From: Candidatus Poribacteria bacterium
Lineage (GTDB): Bacteria; Poribacteria; WGA-4E; WGA-3G
DNA: 64,000 bases
Direction: 5' to 3'
Assembly: GCA_022822085.1 (NCBI GenBank)
Contig: JAJECK010000051.1
Location: 62,001-126,000 of the forward strand
Position numbers and translations under genes: made by a program. The notes beneath the pieces are model-generated. The model worked only from the letters and a program-made list of their open reading frames with translations. It was not told the origin of the DNA and searched no databases. This document shows positions 27,886 to 39,077 of the stretch, piece after piece. The first letter of the stretch is position 1, and each line of letters begins with the position of its first letter.

Positions 27886-28025
27886 GACACAAACTAAATA
27901 AAGATTAATTTATTAATTCGGTAATTTTTTATCCGTCCGGGGCAGGTTTCGCTCTGCCGCTGGCGAGGTTTCCTAACCTCGCCAAATTACCGATTTATTT
28001 TCTTAATCTTCATACAGTTTGTGCT
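27886..28025. mobile_element. MITE-like inverted-repeat element between kinase and regulator genes
   Basis: About 140 bp read as a long imperfect palindrome. The outer arms begin with cacaaact and end agtttgtg, and the next 30 bases remain complementary with mismatches (aagattaa/ttaatctt, ttcggtaatt/aattaccga). The centre holds a strong stem, ggcgaggtt-tcc-taacctcgcc. There is no coding content. A single arm recurs at 13362-13393, which supports a dispersed, non-autonomous element. Confidence 0.6.
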
Positions 28026-28092
28026 ACAAAAAAGAGACATTATATATTAGAAATAGTATTAGTTTATTTTATCAGTTTATGACATAAATATA

Positions 28093-30003
28093 TCAGTTCA
28101 AGTGGTGAGGAATAGGTATCGTATCGGTAAGATATGTGTCTTCATTAAAGGTAATCCGTATCGTGCTACCGACATCTTCTTCGGATTCTACTGCTATTTC
28201 TCCACCGTGGACGGTAATAATCCGTCTGACAATTGCCATGCCGAGCCCTGTGCCATAAGGTTTTGTTGTGTAGTCCAGCGTAAAAAGTTTTTGCTGCGTC
28301 TCTTGTGACATGCCGTGCCCAGTATCTTGAACTTCAAGGGCAATATGTCTGCTATTTTCAGTTGTTGTGGTCCAAGTTTTAAGGGTAAGCGTTCCACCTT
28401 CTTGCATCGCTTCAATTGCATTCTTAACGATATTGCCTACTGCGCGCTCCATCTGTTCACGATCTAAGGAAAGTTGGGGGAGTGGTCTCAACTTTTTTTC
28501 CACTGTAATGTTTTGTGCTTGAGACAACTCCATATACAATTTTAAAACAGACTCTACGATATCGTTCAAATTAATCGGGTGTCGATCTGGTATAGGTAGT
28601 CTGGCATATTGGTGGAACTCGTCTATTAGTTCACGGATACGGTCAACTTCTTCAATAATTGTTGCCGTGCACTCATCAAATATCTTATCAAAGATTGCGG
28701 GTTGATCTTTTGCAGTTTGTAAGTTTTCAACAGAAAGCCGAATCGGAAATAAAGGGTTTTTGACTTCATGCGCGAGCTGCCTGGCAACATCACGCCATAC
28801 AGCGATTCTTTCAGCTGCCTTATGTTCCTCTAAACTTTGATTCAAAGCAAGTGCCATCTGATTAAAGCCATCTGCTAATTCTCCGACTTCCCCCTTGGAT
28901 TGAACAGCAATTTGATACGTTAGATTACCTGCACCAATCTCGTTAACCCCTTGCTGAAGTTGTGCCATTGGTCGTGTGATACGGCGACTCACAAGGTAAC
29001 TGATGCAATAGACTATCACTGCCCCGCTGCCGATACTCCACAACAGAATAACTTGCATTTGATTCTGCCACCGAATACGATATTGATGCGAATAGGCTAT
29101 GATTAATTCTACAAATGGCAATTTTTGCGGATCCGAAAAAGGTAAACTCAGGATGTCAGTACGAACAACGGTAAATGTAGATATGCGTCCACCTTCTTCA
29201 GATGTCCCTGTTCCATCTGATTCCTGAGTATCCCTCAAGGTGACTACCAACTCCTCGATAGGTTTGCCCTCATCTTGATACGCCTGTTTTTGCTGTTCCC
29301 ATTTGGATTTGATCTCTGTCGTACGGAATGCAATACTATTTAATGGTATCCACTCCTCCTGTTCATTCTTCCTTTTTACAAGAAAAATCGGATGTTCGGA
29401 CGGTTGACTCAATAATTCCCCACTTAGCCATTTTTGGAGAGACTTTCCACCAGTAACAAAACCCCAATCCAACCACTGAGTTACCTCAACAACGAACTGT
29501 GGGTCATCACCTGCTGAAATGATTCGTTCTCTAATTGTCCCTTTCCCATTTTTGGAAGTCGGAGCCATTTCTACATCTGCAATCTCAACAACTTTTTGCC
29601 CAATACGTTTTTCATCAGTAGACTTACTCAGAACCAAAATGCCTTCTTTATTTCCGCATTCAAAAATATCAAATTTAGTTAAGGGAATGTCTCGACTGCC
29701 ACCTGTTTCTGCTCCTTCCATTGCACTACGTAATTCTGGGTCTTCACCTATAACTTGGACTTCGTTTCTAATTTCTCTAACAAACCGCTCATATTGGCCG
29801 GAAATATTTGATTTTAATATTGCTACATCTTTGCCCAGTTGTTCGCTAAAAGTATTATCAATCAACAGACTGGCAATACCGAAAATTACTGCGAACATAA
29901 GAAGGATAACGAGGCTGTAAGTGAAAAATATTTTGTTTTGCAGCCGTATTGAAGACAGTTTGTCAAGTATCTTCCGTCTTTGTCGCATAAGCACAAGTTC
30001 CAT
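28093..30003 (-). CDS. NtrY-like membrane sensor histidine kinase
   Basis: The 636-aa product has an N-terminal helix (FFTYSLVILLMFAVIFGIASLL), a periplasmic sensor of about 260 residues, and a second helix (MQVILLWSIGSGAVIVYCISYL). Then come HAMP (SRRITRPMAQLQQGVNEIGAG), HisKA with the phospho-His (LAHEVKNPLFPIRLSVENL) and HATPase_c (IVKNAIEAMQEGG, DTGHGMS, GTGLGMAIVRRI). It probably phosphorylates the NtrC/NtrX-type regulator encoded downstream. The signal is unknown. Confidence 0.9.
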   Translation of the reverse strand: MELVLMRQRRKILDKLSSIRLQNKIFFTYSLVILLMFAVIFGIASLLIDNTFSEQLGKDVAILKSNISGQYERFVREIRNEVQVIGEDPELRSAMEGAETGGSRDIPLTKFDIFECGNKEGILVLSKSTDEKRIGQKVVEIADVEMAPTSKNGKGTIRERIISAGDDPQFVVEVTQWLDWGFVTGGKSLQKWLSGELLSQPSEHPIFLVKRKNEQEEWIPLNSIAFRTTEIKSKWEQQKQAYQDEGKPIEELVVTLRDTQESDGTGTSEEGGRISTFTVVRTDILSLPFSDPQKLPFVELIIAYSHQYRIRWQNQMQVILLWSIGSGAVIVYCISYLVSRRITRPMAQLQQGVNEIGAGNLTYQIAVQSKGEVGELADGFNQMALALNQSLEEHKAAERIAVWRDVARQLAHEVKNPLFPIRLSVENLQTAKDQPAIFDKIFDECTATIIEEVDRIRELIDEFHQYARLPIPDRHPINLNDIVESVLKLYMELSQAQNITVEKKLRPLPQLSLDREQMERAVGNIVKNAIEAMQEGGTLTLKTWTTTTENSRHIALEVQDTGHGMSQETQQKLFTLDYTTKPYGTGLGMAIVRRIITVHGGEIAVESEEDVGSTIRITFNEDTYLTDTIPIPHHLN

Positions 30004-30053
30004 TGAACGTGCGATGAATTTGCTACAACGATTCCGTACAATTTAAGGGTGTG

Positions 30054-31487
30054 TTAATTTCTTTTCATTTCACGCGCAATTTCTTCGGTCCGCTTTTTAT
30101 AGCCTTCAACCGCTGATTGGTGGTAGGTCAACTCATCTGAAAGTTTCGGAACACTATCTGTGAGGTGGAGTTCTTGTAGTCTACCTTTAACTGCTACCGT
30201 ATCCATGAGAGTTCGCATCAATAGACACAGGCTGCTGATATCTCGCTTTGGTAAGGTTAGTGTGACATTCGGGATGTCATTATCAGTAAAATTCATTTCT
30301 GTTCCACGATAAGATGCTGTCTGACAATCGTTCATTGAAAGCCCCTCAAACGCATCTAATCCGCTACCTTCTTTAGCAACCGGAATTGTTAAATCTACAC
30401 CAAGGTCTTCCCAATGAACAAATAGAACCGCCTTATCTCTCGGCCCAGCAAGTATTCCATTGAGAATGGAATGATTACTCGTGGGACCTTTCGCTGCAAT
30501 CACATTACATCCAAAACCGCGTTCCTGAATAGATTCGGTATAGAGTTGGACAAACCACTCACCGAGACGACTATTATCTGCATAGTTATAGAATACAATA
30601 CTACCTGCTCCGTAATATTTCTCAACTGAGTCAAGCCATAGTGCAAGGTGATATGCTGTGTTATTGTGATGTGCATAAGGCAGTTGAAAGTTTTCAGCTG
30701 CGCGTTTCACACCTTCGGTTGCCGCGTGTATTCTACCTTCAAGTCTTTCTCCATCCCCTGCTGTCATCGTCAAGAAGAATAAACCAACTGGTGAAAATGC
30801 AGAAAAACGTCCACCTACGCCTTCTGGAACTGGAAGCATACTGTAAAATGGTGCTTCTTGGTGATATTGGAATAGAATGCTTTTGTCTGTTAATCCCGTA
30901 GTTGCAACGATCTGTTTTCGCCATTCGTTGAATTCCTGCTGCAGTCTCTCCTGAATAATCATCAGCGTTGCAAGTGTTTCGCCTGTTTTGCCCGATTTGC
31001 TAATCACATTGAAAAGTGTTTTGTGTAACAGATCGCGTGATTTCAGCATGTCAAGTAATGCTTTAAGCCGAAGTGGATCAAATGTATTCCCCGTGAAGTA
31101 GACCTCAGGTGCACCACCCCGTTCGGAGTTTGATAGAAGGTTGTGATACGGATGATTCGCTATTTCATGAAAAACACGTGCACTCAGATCAGAACCCCCT
31201 ATTCCAACGGTTACGAGCACAGAAAAATCTTCTCTGGCTCTTGTTGACAAATCAAGGACTTGCTGGATATGTTCTGTTTGCTGATGGCTGCGTGTCCATG
31301 CACGCAGATATTGTTCTAAAACTGATAACGAGGTATTTGCCTCTTCATTAAACAATATCTGAATATCTTCTAAACGCGTGTCAACCAATTTCTCTGCATC
31401 TTGCGCATCAGTATCAGCACAGACAAGCATTCTGAGATTGATACCTGAATTACTGCCTAATTCTATTTGTTTTACACTTGAATTCAT
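30054..31487 (-). CDS. pgi: Glucose-6-phosphate isomerase
   Basis: This enzyme interconverts glucose 6-phosphate and fructose 6-phosphate in glycolysis. The 477-aa product has both SIS domains with family motifs: TVGIGGSDLSAR, FNVISKSGKTGET (sugar phosphate loop), VGGRFSAFSPVGLFF, GPTSNHSILNGILAGP and the C-terminal YHQSAVEGYKK with the catalytic Lys. It is shorter than the enterobacterial enzyme (about 550 aa) but usual for the short bacterial type. It lies 50 bp upstream of the sensor kinase gene. Confidence 0.9.
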   Translation of the reverse strand: MNSSVKQIELGSNSGINLRMLVCADTDAQDAEKLVDTRLEDIQILFNEEANTSLSVLEQYLRAWTRSHQQTEHIQQVLDLSTRAREDFSVLVTVGIGGSDLSARVFHEIANHPYHNLLSNSERGGAPEVYFTGNTFDPLRLKALLDMLKSRDLLHKTLFNVISKSGKTGETLATLMIIQERLQQEFNEWRKQIVATTGLTDKSILFQYHQEAPFYSMLPVPEGVGGRFSAFSPVGLFFLTMTAGDGERLEGRIHAATEGVKRAAENFQLPYAHHNNTAYHLALWLDSVEKYYGAGSIVFYNYADNSRLGEWFVQLYTESIQERGFGCNVIAAKGPTSNHSILNGILAGPRDKAVLFVHWEDLGVDLTIPVAKEGSGLDAFEGLSMNDCQTASYRGTEMNFTDNDIPNVTLTLPKRDISSLCLLMRTLMDTVAVKGRLQELHLTDSVPKLSDELTYHQSAVEGYKKRTEEIAREMKRN

Positions 31488-31564
31488 TAATTTTGTCCCT
31501 TATTACCTCCATTAGTGCAATCGCTTTTTGTGAATATACTATTGTAAGTTCTGCCAACAAATAT

Positions 31565-32346
31565 CTATCTTATCTTTAATCTCCCCCAAGTAGTAGCGAG
31601 TTTGCCTTGTGATTCCACAGCCAGCGTATTTGGTATTAACTTTTTTATTTCTGCTTGACTGAGAACAGCAGCATAAATCCGAGAATCTTCAATGTGCACA
31701 TCGAGGTCTCCAGGCCCTCCACCTACACCACCGTGACGTTTACCCCAAATAGCCTCCGCATCGTTTTTAGCGAAAGACACAAATTGCCCATGTGTATAGT
31801 CTCCAATTTTGTCTCCGTTCCGGTATAGTCTCACACGCGCAGTGCCGTTATCATTTGCATACGAGATTGCCATCATAATCAACCCACCTGTTTTTTTTCC
31901 TCAAAACCGGGGTCAGGGTCTTGTGTCCGATGAAACCACCCACTCCCTGCCATCCAACGACGATGCTGACGTTCACCAAATACAATTGCATCAAATGTAG
32001 GGTCTGATAGACGATCAATGGTTAAAACTGAACCTTCCTGCACATCAAGATCATCCATAATCACCCACGAAACCAACGTTTTTTCTTCAATGTCCGGCCC
32101 CTCATAACCACTTGCGATTGCCCATTTGTTGGGGTCAATATCCAATTGTCCATTCGCTATTTCAGCTCCCATAAGCGTAATATCAACAAAATTACCTGTC
32201 AAATCTTCCAATTCGACACCTTTCTCATAAGTCCAATGTCCTACAAGTGCTTCTGCTTTATCGCCTTGTGCATACCCAAACATAACAGAACTAAACAACA
32301 GTAGAACAAGACATATCCAGAACTGAATACATTTTAAGTTATACAT
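31565..32346 (-). pseudogene. LamG-domain exported protein split by a frameshift at an A8 run
   Basis: Two track ORFs (31879-32346 and 31565-31882) are the two halves of one LamG/concanavalin-like protein. The first has a signal peptide (CLVLLLFSSVMFGYAQ) and GHWTYEKGVELEDLTGNFVD, and runs to DPDPGFEEKKQVG then stop. The second continues the fold (MMAISYANDNGTARVRLYRNG, AIWGKRHGG). One extra A in the eight-A run (T8 at 31891-31898 on the plus strand) would join them as ...FEEKKTGGLIMMAIS. So this is a recent frameshift, a sequencing indel, or slippage at the homopolymer. The two frames overlap by ATGA. Confidence 0.75.
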
Positions 32347-32400
32347 GGGTGTGTCTCCTCAATTTGGGTTAGGATTTCCAAGTTTTAATTATTTCTTTAT

Positions 32401-32787
32401 TTATATCCTTCCATATTTATCATCAAGCCGAACAATGTCTTCTTCATCAAAGTTCCCGAATGAAATTTCAAGTATCCGATAATCTTGATCTTCTCCGATG
32501 AGTTGATGTTTTGCCCCCTGCGGAATAAAAACCGGTTCCATCGGTTTTGGATGTATCACATCATCTTCGAGCCTCACACAAGCACCCTCGTCAAGGGGTA
32601 TCCACAGTTCACTTCTATGGTGATGATATTGATAACTTACCTGTTCTCCCGCATGGATTTCTAAAATCTTTACGGTTACCGGTTGGTTAAGGACATACTG
32701 AATAAAACGTCCCCACGGTTTTTCTGTTGTCATTATCTCTGCTAAGACTTGGGATGGGGTTGTCATAGGTTGTAACTGATTCTCCAT
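32401..32787 (-). CDS. ManC-type cupin (mannose-6-phosphate isomerase, type II C-terminal-like)
   Basis: The 128-aa protein is a single cupin domain: EKPWGRFIQYVLNQPVTVKILEIHAGEQVSYQYHHHRSELW with three His ligands, then VFIPQGAKHQLIGEDQDYRILEIS. It matches the C-terminal isomerase domain of ManC/AlgA proteins but stands alone, as stand-alone mannose-6-phosphate isomerase-like cupins do. It may isomerise a sugar phosphate or only bind one. No clear ribosome site precedes the ATG. Confidence 0.8.
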   Translation of the reverse strand: MENQLQPMTTPSQVLAEIMTTEKPWGRFIQYVLNQPVTVKILEIHAGEQVSYQYHHHRSELWIPLDEGACVRLEDDVIHPKPMEPVFIPQGAKHQLIGEDQDYRILEISFGNFDEEDIVRLDDKYGRI

Positions 32788-32896
32788 GTGGTTTTCTACA
32801 TAACGAATTCACTTATAATTTAGCACAACATTAACGGTAAGGCAAGCACAAAATGGCAGTACAACTAAATACCCACACCTCTCGAAAAGTATATAC

Positions 32897-32925
32897 TTGA
32901 TATTAAGTTCAATAATAAGTATAAT
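32897..32925 (+). promoter_or_regulatory. Sigma70-type promoter candidate for katG
   Basis: TTGATA and a perfect TATAAT stand exactly 17 bp apart, about 185 bp upstream of katG on its strand. The surrounding AT-rich half-sites (ataataag, taattaatctta) could take a Fur/PerR-type regulator, but no clear consensus operator is present. Confidence 0.5.
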
Positions 32926-32941
32926 TAATCTTAATTACATT

Positions 32942-32980
32942 GTTGATTATGGCGTTCCTTGATAAGAGGACATAATCAAC
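32942..32980 (+). promoter_or_regulatory. Stem-loop at the start of the katG leader
   Basis: gttgattatg and cataatcaac are perfect 10-bp inverted repeats separated by 19 bases. They begin about 10 nt after the predicted transcription start, so the katG mRNA would carry a 5' hairpin. It could be an mRNA stabiliser or a dimeric regulator site. Confidence 0.45.
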
Positions 32981-33090
32981 CCGAAATTTAGAGCATTTAT
33001 CCGTAAAATGACAACTTTCAGATGTCCAATTGGATTTTTGAACAGATTTTAAAGAAGGATACCTCAAAGAATAGATTATAAGTGGTGTAG

Positions 33091-35298
<2,208 letters not shown>

Positions 35299-35328
35299 CC
35301 ATCTTAAGACACAACCCCTATACATTGC

Positions 35329-35354
35329 AAGGCGGGGTCTCTGCGCCCCGCCTT
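35329..35354 (+). terminator. GC-rich hairpin after katG
   Basis: AAGGCGGGG and CCCCGCCTT form a perfect 9-bp stem with an 8-base loop, 31 bp after the katG stop. The T-run expected of an intrinsic terminator is weak (atctcata), so termination strength is uncertain. Confidence 0.6.
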
Positions 35355-35483
35355 ATCTCATAAACCGAAGAAACCGTATCGACATAGATCCCACCGGACA
35401 ATGAAGTTAGATTCTCGAAGGTGATTTGCGGTGAACTATTTATGAGATACACTGTAATATAAGCAGTTTAACACGGAGGAGTA

Positions 35484-36914
35484 ATGAAAAAACGAACTTA
35501 CGTCAGTTGTTTAATTATATTGTTTTTTATTTTAAATAGTTTCGTCACACACTCAGTTTTCGGGCAAGATATCTCTTTGGTTGAAAAAATATTAGATAAG
35601 CACAAGGAAACGTTAAAACAGAATAAAGTAAAGAATGTTCTACCGAGTATTTTAAAAGAATTAAAGAAACCAGAAAACCATGCAGAATTGATCCAAAAGG
35701 ATCTAACCCAATTGTTTGCGAATCCTGAAGGTTTAAAGGAAATAACAGATAAAATAGACGAAGAATTCATTACACTTTTAAAAGAAGATAGTGGGGTACA
35801 AGCAGTATTCAATGATACAGACTTCCACAACCTGATTCAAGACAAAGATGCAATCGGAGAACTTGCAAGACTTATCAAAGCAGATTGGTTGGAATTTAAG
35901 ATAAGAAATGTTCACATCCTGCTGCTTTTGTTGATAGTCGTAGTGTGTCTTTTTACACTCGGCAAAGGAGCAGATTGGCTTGTTGACGAGGCGGTGGTGT
36001 TATCTACACAGTGGGGATTGGGCAAAGCTGTTATCGGTGCGACGATTGTGAGTATCGGAACAACGACACCCGAAGCAGCGGTTTCCGTGCTGTCTGCTAT
36101 TCAAGGAGAACCGGGACTTGCTCTTGGCAACGCAGTCGGCTCAATTATATGTGATACAGGACTGATTTTAGGTTTGGCTTCACTAATCGCACCTTTATCT
36201 TTCAATCGAGAGTTAGCCTCGCGTCTGTCCAATGTTCAGGTAAGTGCCGGTATTCTTATGGTGTTAGCCTGTTTTCCTTGGTCGTCTCCAGCAAAAGTAT
36301 TCACTCAAGGGGGGACGCTCCATCAATACATAGGCATTGTTTTCGTTGTTCTGTTAGGCCTCTATATATGGCAATCTATCCGATGGGCAGGTGCAATCAC
36401 ACCTGCATCTGAACCAGATGAAGATACAGAACACAAAAGATCGAACACTTATGTCACCCTACTTAAACTTATCGGGTCAATAGCACTTGTTGTCATTTCC
36501 GCGCAAATCCTCATCCCAACAGTGAAGACACTTGCAATAAGATTTAATGTTCCTGAGGAGATCGTAGCAGCAACACTGGTTGCGTTTGGCACATCGTTGC
36601 CAGAGCTCGTAACAGCGATCACAGCAGTTAGACGCGGGCATGGTGAATTAGCAGTCGGCAATATAATCGGGGCGGATATACTGAATGTGCTTTTTGTTGC
36701 GGGGGTATCAGCGGCTGCAACACCTATCGGTCTGCAAGCATCAGGCAAATTCTTCCAATTCCTGTTTCCTGCAATGGTGGTTATTTTGATCGTCTTCCGA
36801 ATCGGTATCTTCGTTTCAGGAAGTCAATTGAAACGACCGTTTGGTGTCGTGTTGGTTGCGACTTATGTTTTGGTGACAATACTTAGTTACATTTTTTCTG
36901 TAGATATGCATTAG
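35484..36914 (+). CDS. Ca2+/Na+ exchanger (CaCA family, YrbG-like) with exported N-terminal extension
   Basis: The 476-aa product has about ten membrane helices and both alpha repeats of the family: GATIVSIGTTTPEAAVSVLSA with GNAVGSIICDTGLILG, and AATLVAFGTSLPELVTAITA with GNIIGADILNVLFVAG. The ion-binding Glu residues (PEAAV, PELV) are present. Unusually, an extra N-terminal signal-like helix (IILFFILNSFVTHSVFG) and about 120 residues of helical soluble sequence precede the exchanger core. GGAGGAG lies just before the ATG. It likely extrudes Ca2+ against Na+ or H+. Confidence 0.87.
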   Translation: MKKRTYVSCLIILFFILNSFVTHSVFGQDISLVEKILDKHKETLKQNKVKNVLPSILKELKKPENHAELIQKDLTQLFANPEGLKEITDKIDEEFITLLKEDSGVQAVFNDTDFHNLIQDKDAIGELARLIKADWLEFKIRNVHILLLLLIVVVCLFTLGKGADWLVDEAVVLSTQWGLGKAVIGATIVSIGTTTPEAAVSVLSAIQGEPGLALGNAVGSIICDTGLILGLASLIAPLSFNRELASRLSNVQVSAGILMVLACFPWSSPAKVFTQGGTLHQYIGIVFVVLLGLYIWQSIRWAGAITPASEPDEDTEHKRSNTYVTLLKLIGSIALVVISAQILIPTVKTLAIRFNVPEEIVAATLVAFGTSLPELVTAITAVRRGHGELAVGNIIGADILNVLFVAGVSAAATPIGLQASGKFFQFLFPAMVVILIVFRIGIFVSGSQLKRPFGVVLVATYVLVTILSYIFSVDMH

Positions 36915-36938
36915 AAATCTGATTGGACAAACTGCATA

Positions 36939-38816
36939 ATGAAAAAAACACTGCCTTCGATTGCATTACATACTTTAGATGCAGACCCTGTTTCCCAAGA
37001 ATTCACACAATGGAATCTACCGACAGGCGTGAAAGCACGCCTCGGGAGAGGCAGGATAAGCGATGTCCTAAATCCTCCTGAAATAGCGTTCTCCCCTGAT
37101 GGGAAGCTTATAGCAGTGGCAAGTGCCATTGGGATTTGGGTATACGACGCACAGACAGCGAAAGAGCTGAACTTGCTTACAGGACATACACTTGATGTCA
37201 CGACCGTAGTTTTCAGTCCAGATGGGTCAATTTTGGCAAGTGGAAGTGGTGACAAGACCATCCGTCTGTGGGATGTGCGAACAGGTAAACATATCCAGAC
37301 GTTGAAAGAGCATACCAGTCGTATCAATAATGTTGCGTTCAGTCCGAGCGGGACTATCTTAGCAAGTGCGGGTGATGACAACGCCATCTGTCTGTGGGAT
37401 GTGCGGACAAATGAAATTATTGGCACACTTACAGGTCATACGGACAGGGTTAATTATGTTGTGTTCAGTCCAGATGAGTCTACTTTGGCAAGTTCGAGTT
37501 GGGATGCTACTGTGCGTTTGTGGAGTGTGCAAACTGGGGAATCTCTTCGGACGCTGACAGAACATACAGCTGCTATCAGTAGGGTATCGTTTAGTCCAGA
37601 TGGAAAAACACTTGCAAGTTCGAGTATGGACAAAACCGTTCGTTTGTGGGATCTGCAAACAGGCGAATCTCTTAACACACTTACAGGACACACAGGAAGG
37701 GTTACTAACGTCCTATTTAGTCCAGATGGTGAAATTCTTGTGAGTACTGCAATGGACTTTGACACAGACGTGCGTTTGTGGGACGTGCGGACAGGTGCGC
37801 CGCTTCGGGTACTAAAAGGACATACGCGGAAAGTTACAAGCCTTGCGTTTAGCCCTGACGGATCTACATTGGTAACTGGCAGTGGTGACAGTACTGTGCG
37901 TATATGGGATGTGGCATCTGGCACATCTCGTCAGACAATCACAGATCATACCTTTCGTGTCAGGAGCGTTGTGTACAGTCCAGATGGATCTACGTTGGCG
38001 TGCTCTGGTTGGGATGAAACTGTGGCTGTGTTGAATATGCATACCGGTGAAGAACTTCAGCGACTTAAAGGCCATAAAGCTGATGTCGTAGGTCTTATGT
38101 TCAGTCCGAATGGAAAGACTCTTGCAACTGCAAGTTGGGATAGAACAGCGCGTTTATGGGATGTGCAGACAGGTACAACGCTACACACACTGACTGACCA
38201 TCGTGACTTTGCCACTTGTGTTGTGTTCAGCCCGGATGGAAGGACACTCGTAACCGGAAGTAATGACACTGATGTGCGTTTGTGGAATGTAGCAACAGGA
38301 AAACTTCTATTGACATTGACAGATCATAAAGAAAGTGTCAATAGTGTCGTTTTCAGTCCAGATGGCAAGACCCTTGTGAGTGCAAGCGATGATAAAACAG
38401 TCCGTTTTTGGGATGTGCAGACTGGCGCACTTATGCGGACACTGACTGAGCACACAAAGTCGGTATATAGTGTTACGTTCAGTCCAGATGGCAAGACCCT
38501 TGTGAGTTCAAGCGATGATAAAACGGTCCGTTTTTGGGATGTGCAGACTGGCGCACATAATCGGACTCTCACAGGGCATACAGATGGTGTATGGTGCGTT
38601 GTATTCAGTCCGGATGGCAAGACCCTTGCCAGTACAAGTAGAGACACTGATGTGCGTTTTTGGGATGTGCAAACCGGCACCCACCTGAAGACGTTTCAAG
38701 GACACGCAAAATTGGTTTATACAGCAGTATTCAGTCCTGATGGCAAAACCCTCGCAAGCGGGAGCAGTGACGGCACCTTGGTGTTATGGGATCTCACATC
38801 TAAAATAGTGGATTAG
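36939..38816 (+). CDS. WD40-repeat protein with 14 blades
   Basis: The 625-aa product is built of 14 WD40 units, each close to FSPDGKTLASGSxDxTVRLWDVQTG, spaced about 42 residues, enough for two seven-bladed propellers. Only about 45 residues precede the first unit, with no signal peptide, kinase or NACHT domain, so this is a stand-alone scaffold. Units 11 and 12 are almost identical in DNA. It starts 24 bp after the exchanger gene and may share its transcript. Partners are unknown. Confidence 0.9.
   Translation: MKKTLPSIALHTLDADPVSQEFTQWNLPTGVKARLGRGRISDVLNPPEIAFSPDGKLIAVASAIGIWVYDAQTAKELNLLTGHTLDVTTVVFSPDGSILASGSGDKTIRLWDVRTGKHIQTLKEHTSRINNVAFSPSGTILASAGDDNAICLWDVRTNEIIGTLTGHTDRVNYVVFSPDESTLASSSWDATVRLWSVQTGESLRTLTEHTAAISRVSFSPDGKTLASSSMDKTVRLWDLQTGESLNTLTGHTGRVTNVLFSPDGEILVSTAMDFDTDVRLWDVRTGAPLRVLKGHTRKVTSLAFSPDGSTLVTGSGDSTVRIWDVASGTSRQTITDHTFRVRSVVYSPDGSTLACSGWDETVAVLNMHTGEELQRLKGHKADVVGLMFSPNGKTLATASWDRTARLWDVQTGTTLHTLTDHRDFATCVVFSPDGRTLVTGSNDTDVRLWNVATGKLLLTLTDHKESVNSVVFSPDGKTLVSASDDKTVRFWDVQTGALMRTLTEHTKSVYSVTFSPDGKTLVSSSDDKTVRFWDVQTGAHNRTLTGHTDGVWCVVFSPDGKTLASTSRDTDVRFWDVQTGTHLKTFQGHAKLVYTAVFSPDGKTLASGSSDGTLVLWDLTSKIVD
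38352..38556 (+). repeat. Recent internal duplication in the WD40 gene
   Basis: Bases 38352-38430 and 38478-38556 are 79 bp long and differ at only two positions, with a period of 126 bp (42 codons, one WD40 blade). Other blades differ much more, so this pair is a recent duplication or gene-conversion event. Confidence 0.85.
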
Positions 38817-38890
38817 GAAGGACTGAAGCAATATGCTACTGTGAAGTTTCCTACTTAAGAAATATACTGCGATACAAAATATCAGTATCT

Positions 38891-38924
38891 GTCCATTGGG
38901 TTGAGCTTGCGAAACCCAATGGAC
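38891..38924. terminator. Hairpin between convergent WD40 and nuoN genes
   Basis: gtccattgggtt and aacccaatggac are perfect 12-bp arms around a 10-base loop (gagcttgcga). It sits between convergent genes and could terminate transcription, but no T-run follows. A related tgggt...acccaac hairpin lies at 53789-53815, so it may be a dispersed repeat. The rest of the 38817-39077 gap shows nothing. Confidence 0.45.
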
Positions 38925-39077
38925 GAAAATGTAATAATGGTAATAGATCAATTAGAATTGGTATTAAAAACAACACCTCAATGCCGATTTACGGGTTTAG
39001 CACCTAAAAGCGACACCGAGGTAGTTTGGAAATGTTCTTCTTAGATCGGTAGAGCAGATTAGTTATAGCGCAACATT

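Noticed and set aside
32897-32937. PerR/Fur operator at the katG promoter
   Set aside because: The AT-rich half-sites do not form the 7-1-7 palindrome; AT richness alone could explain them.
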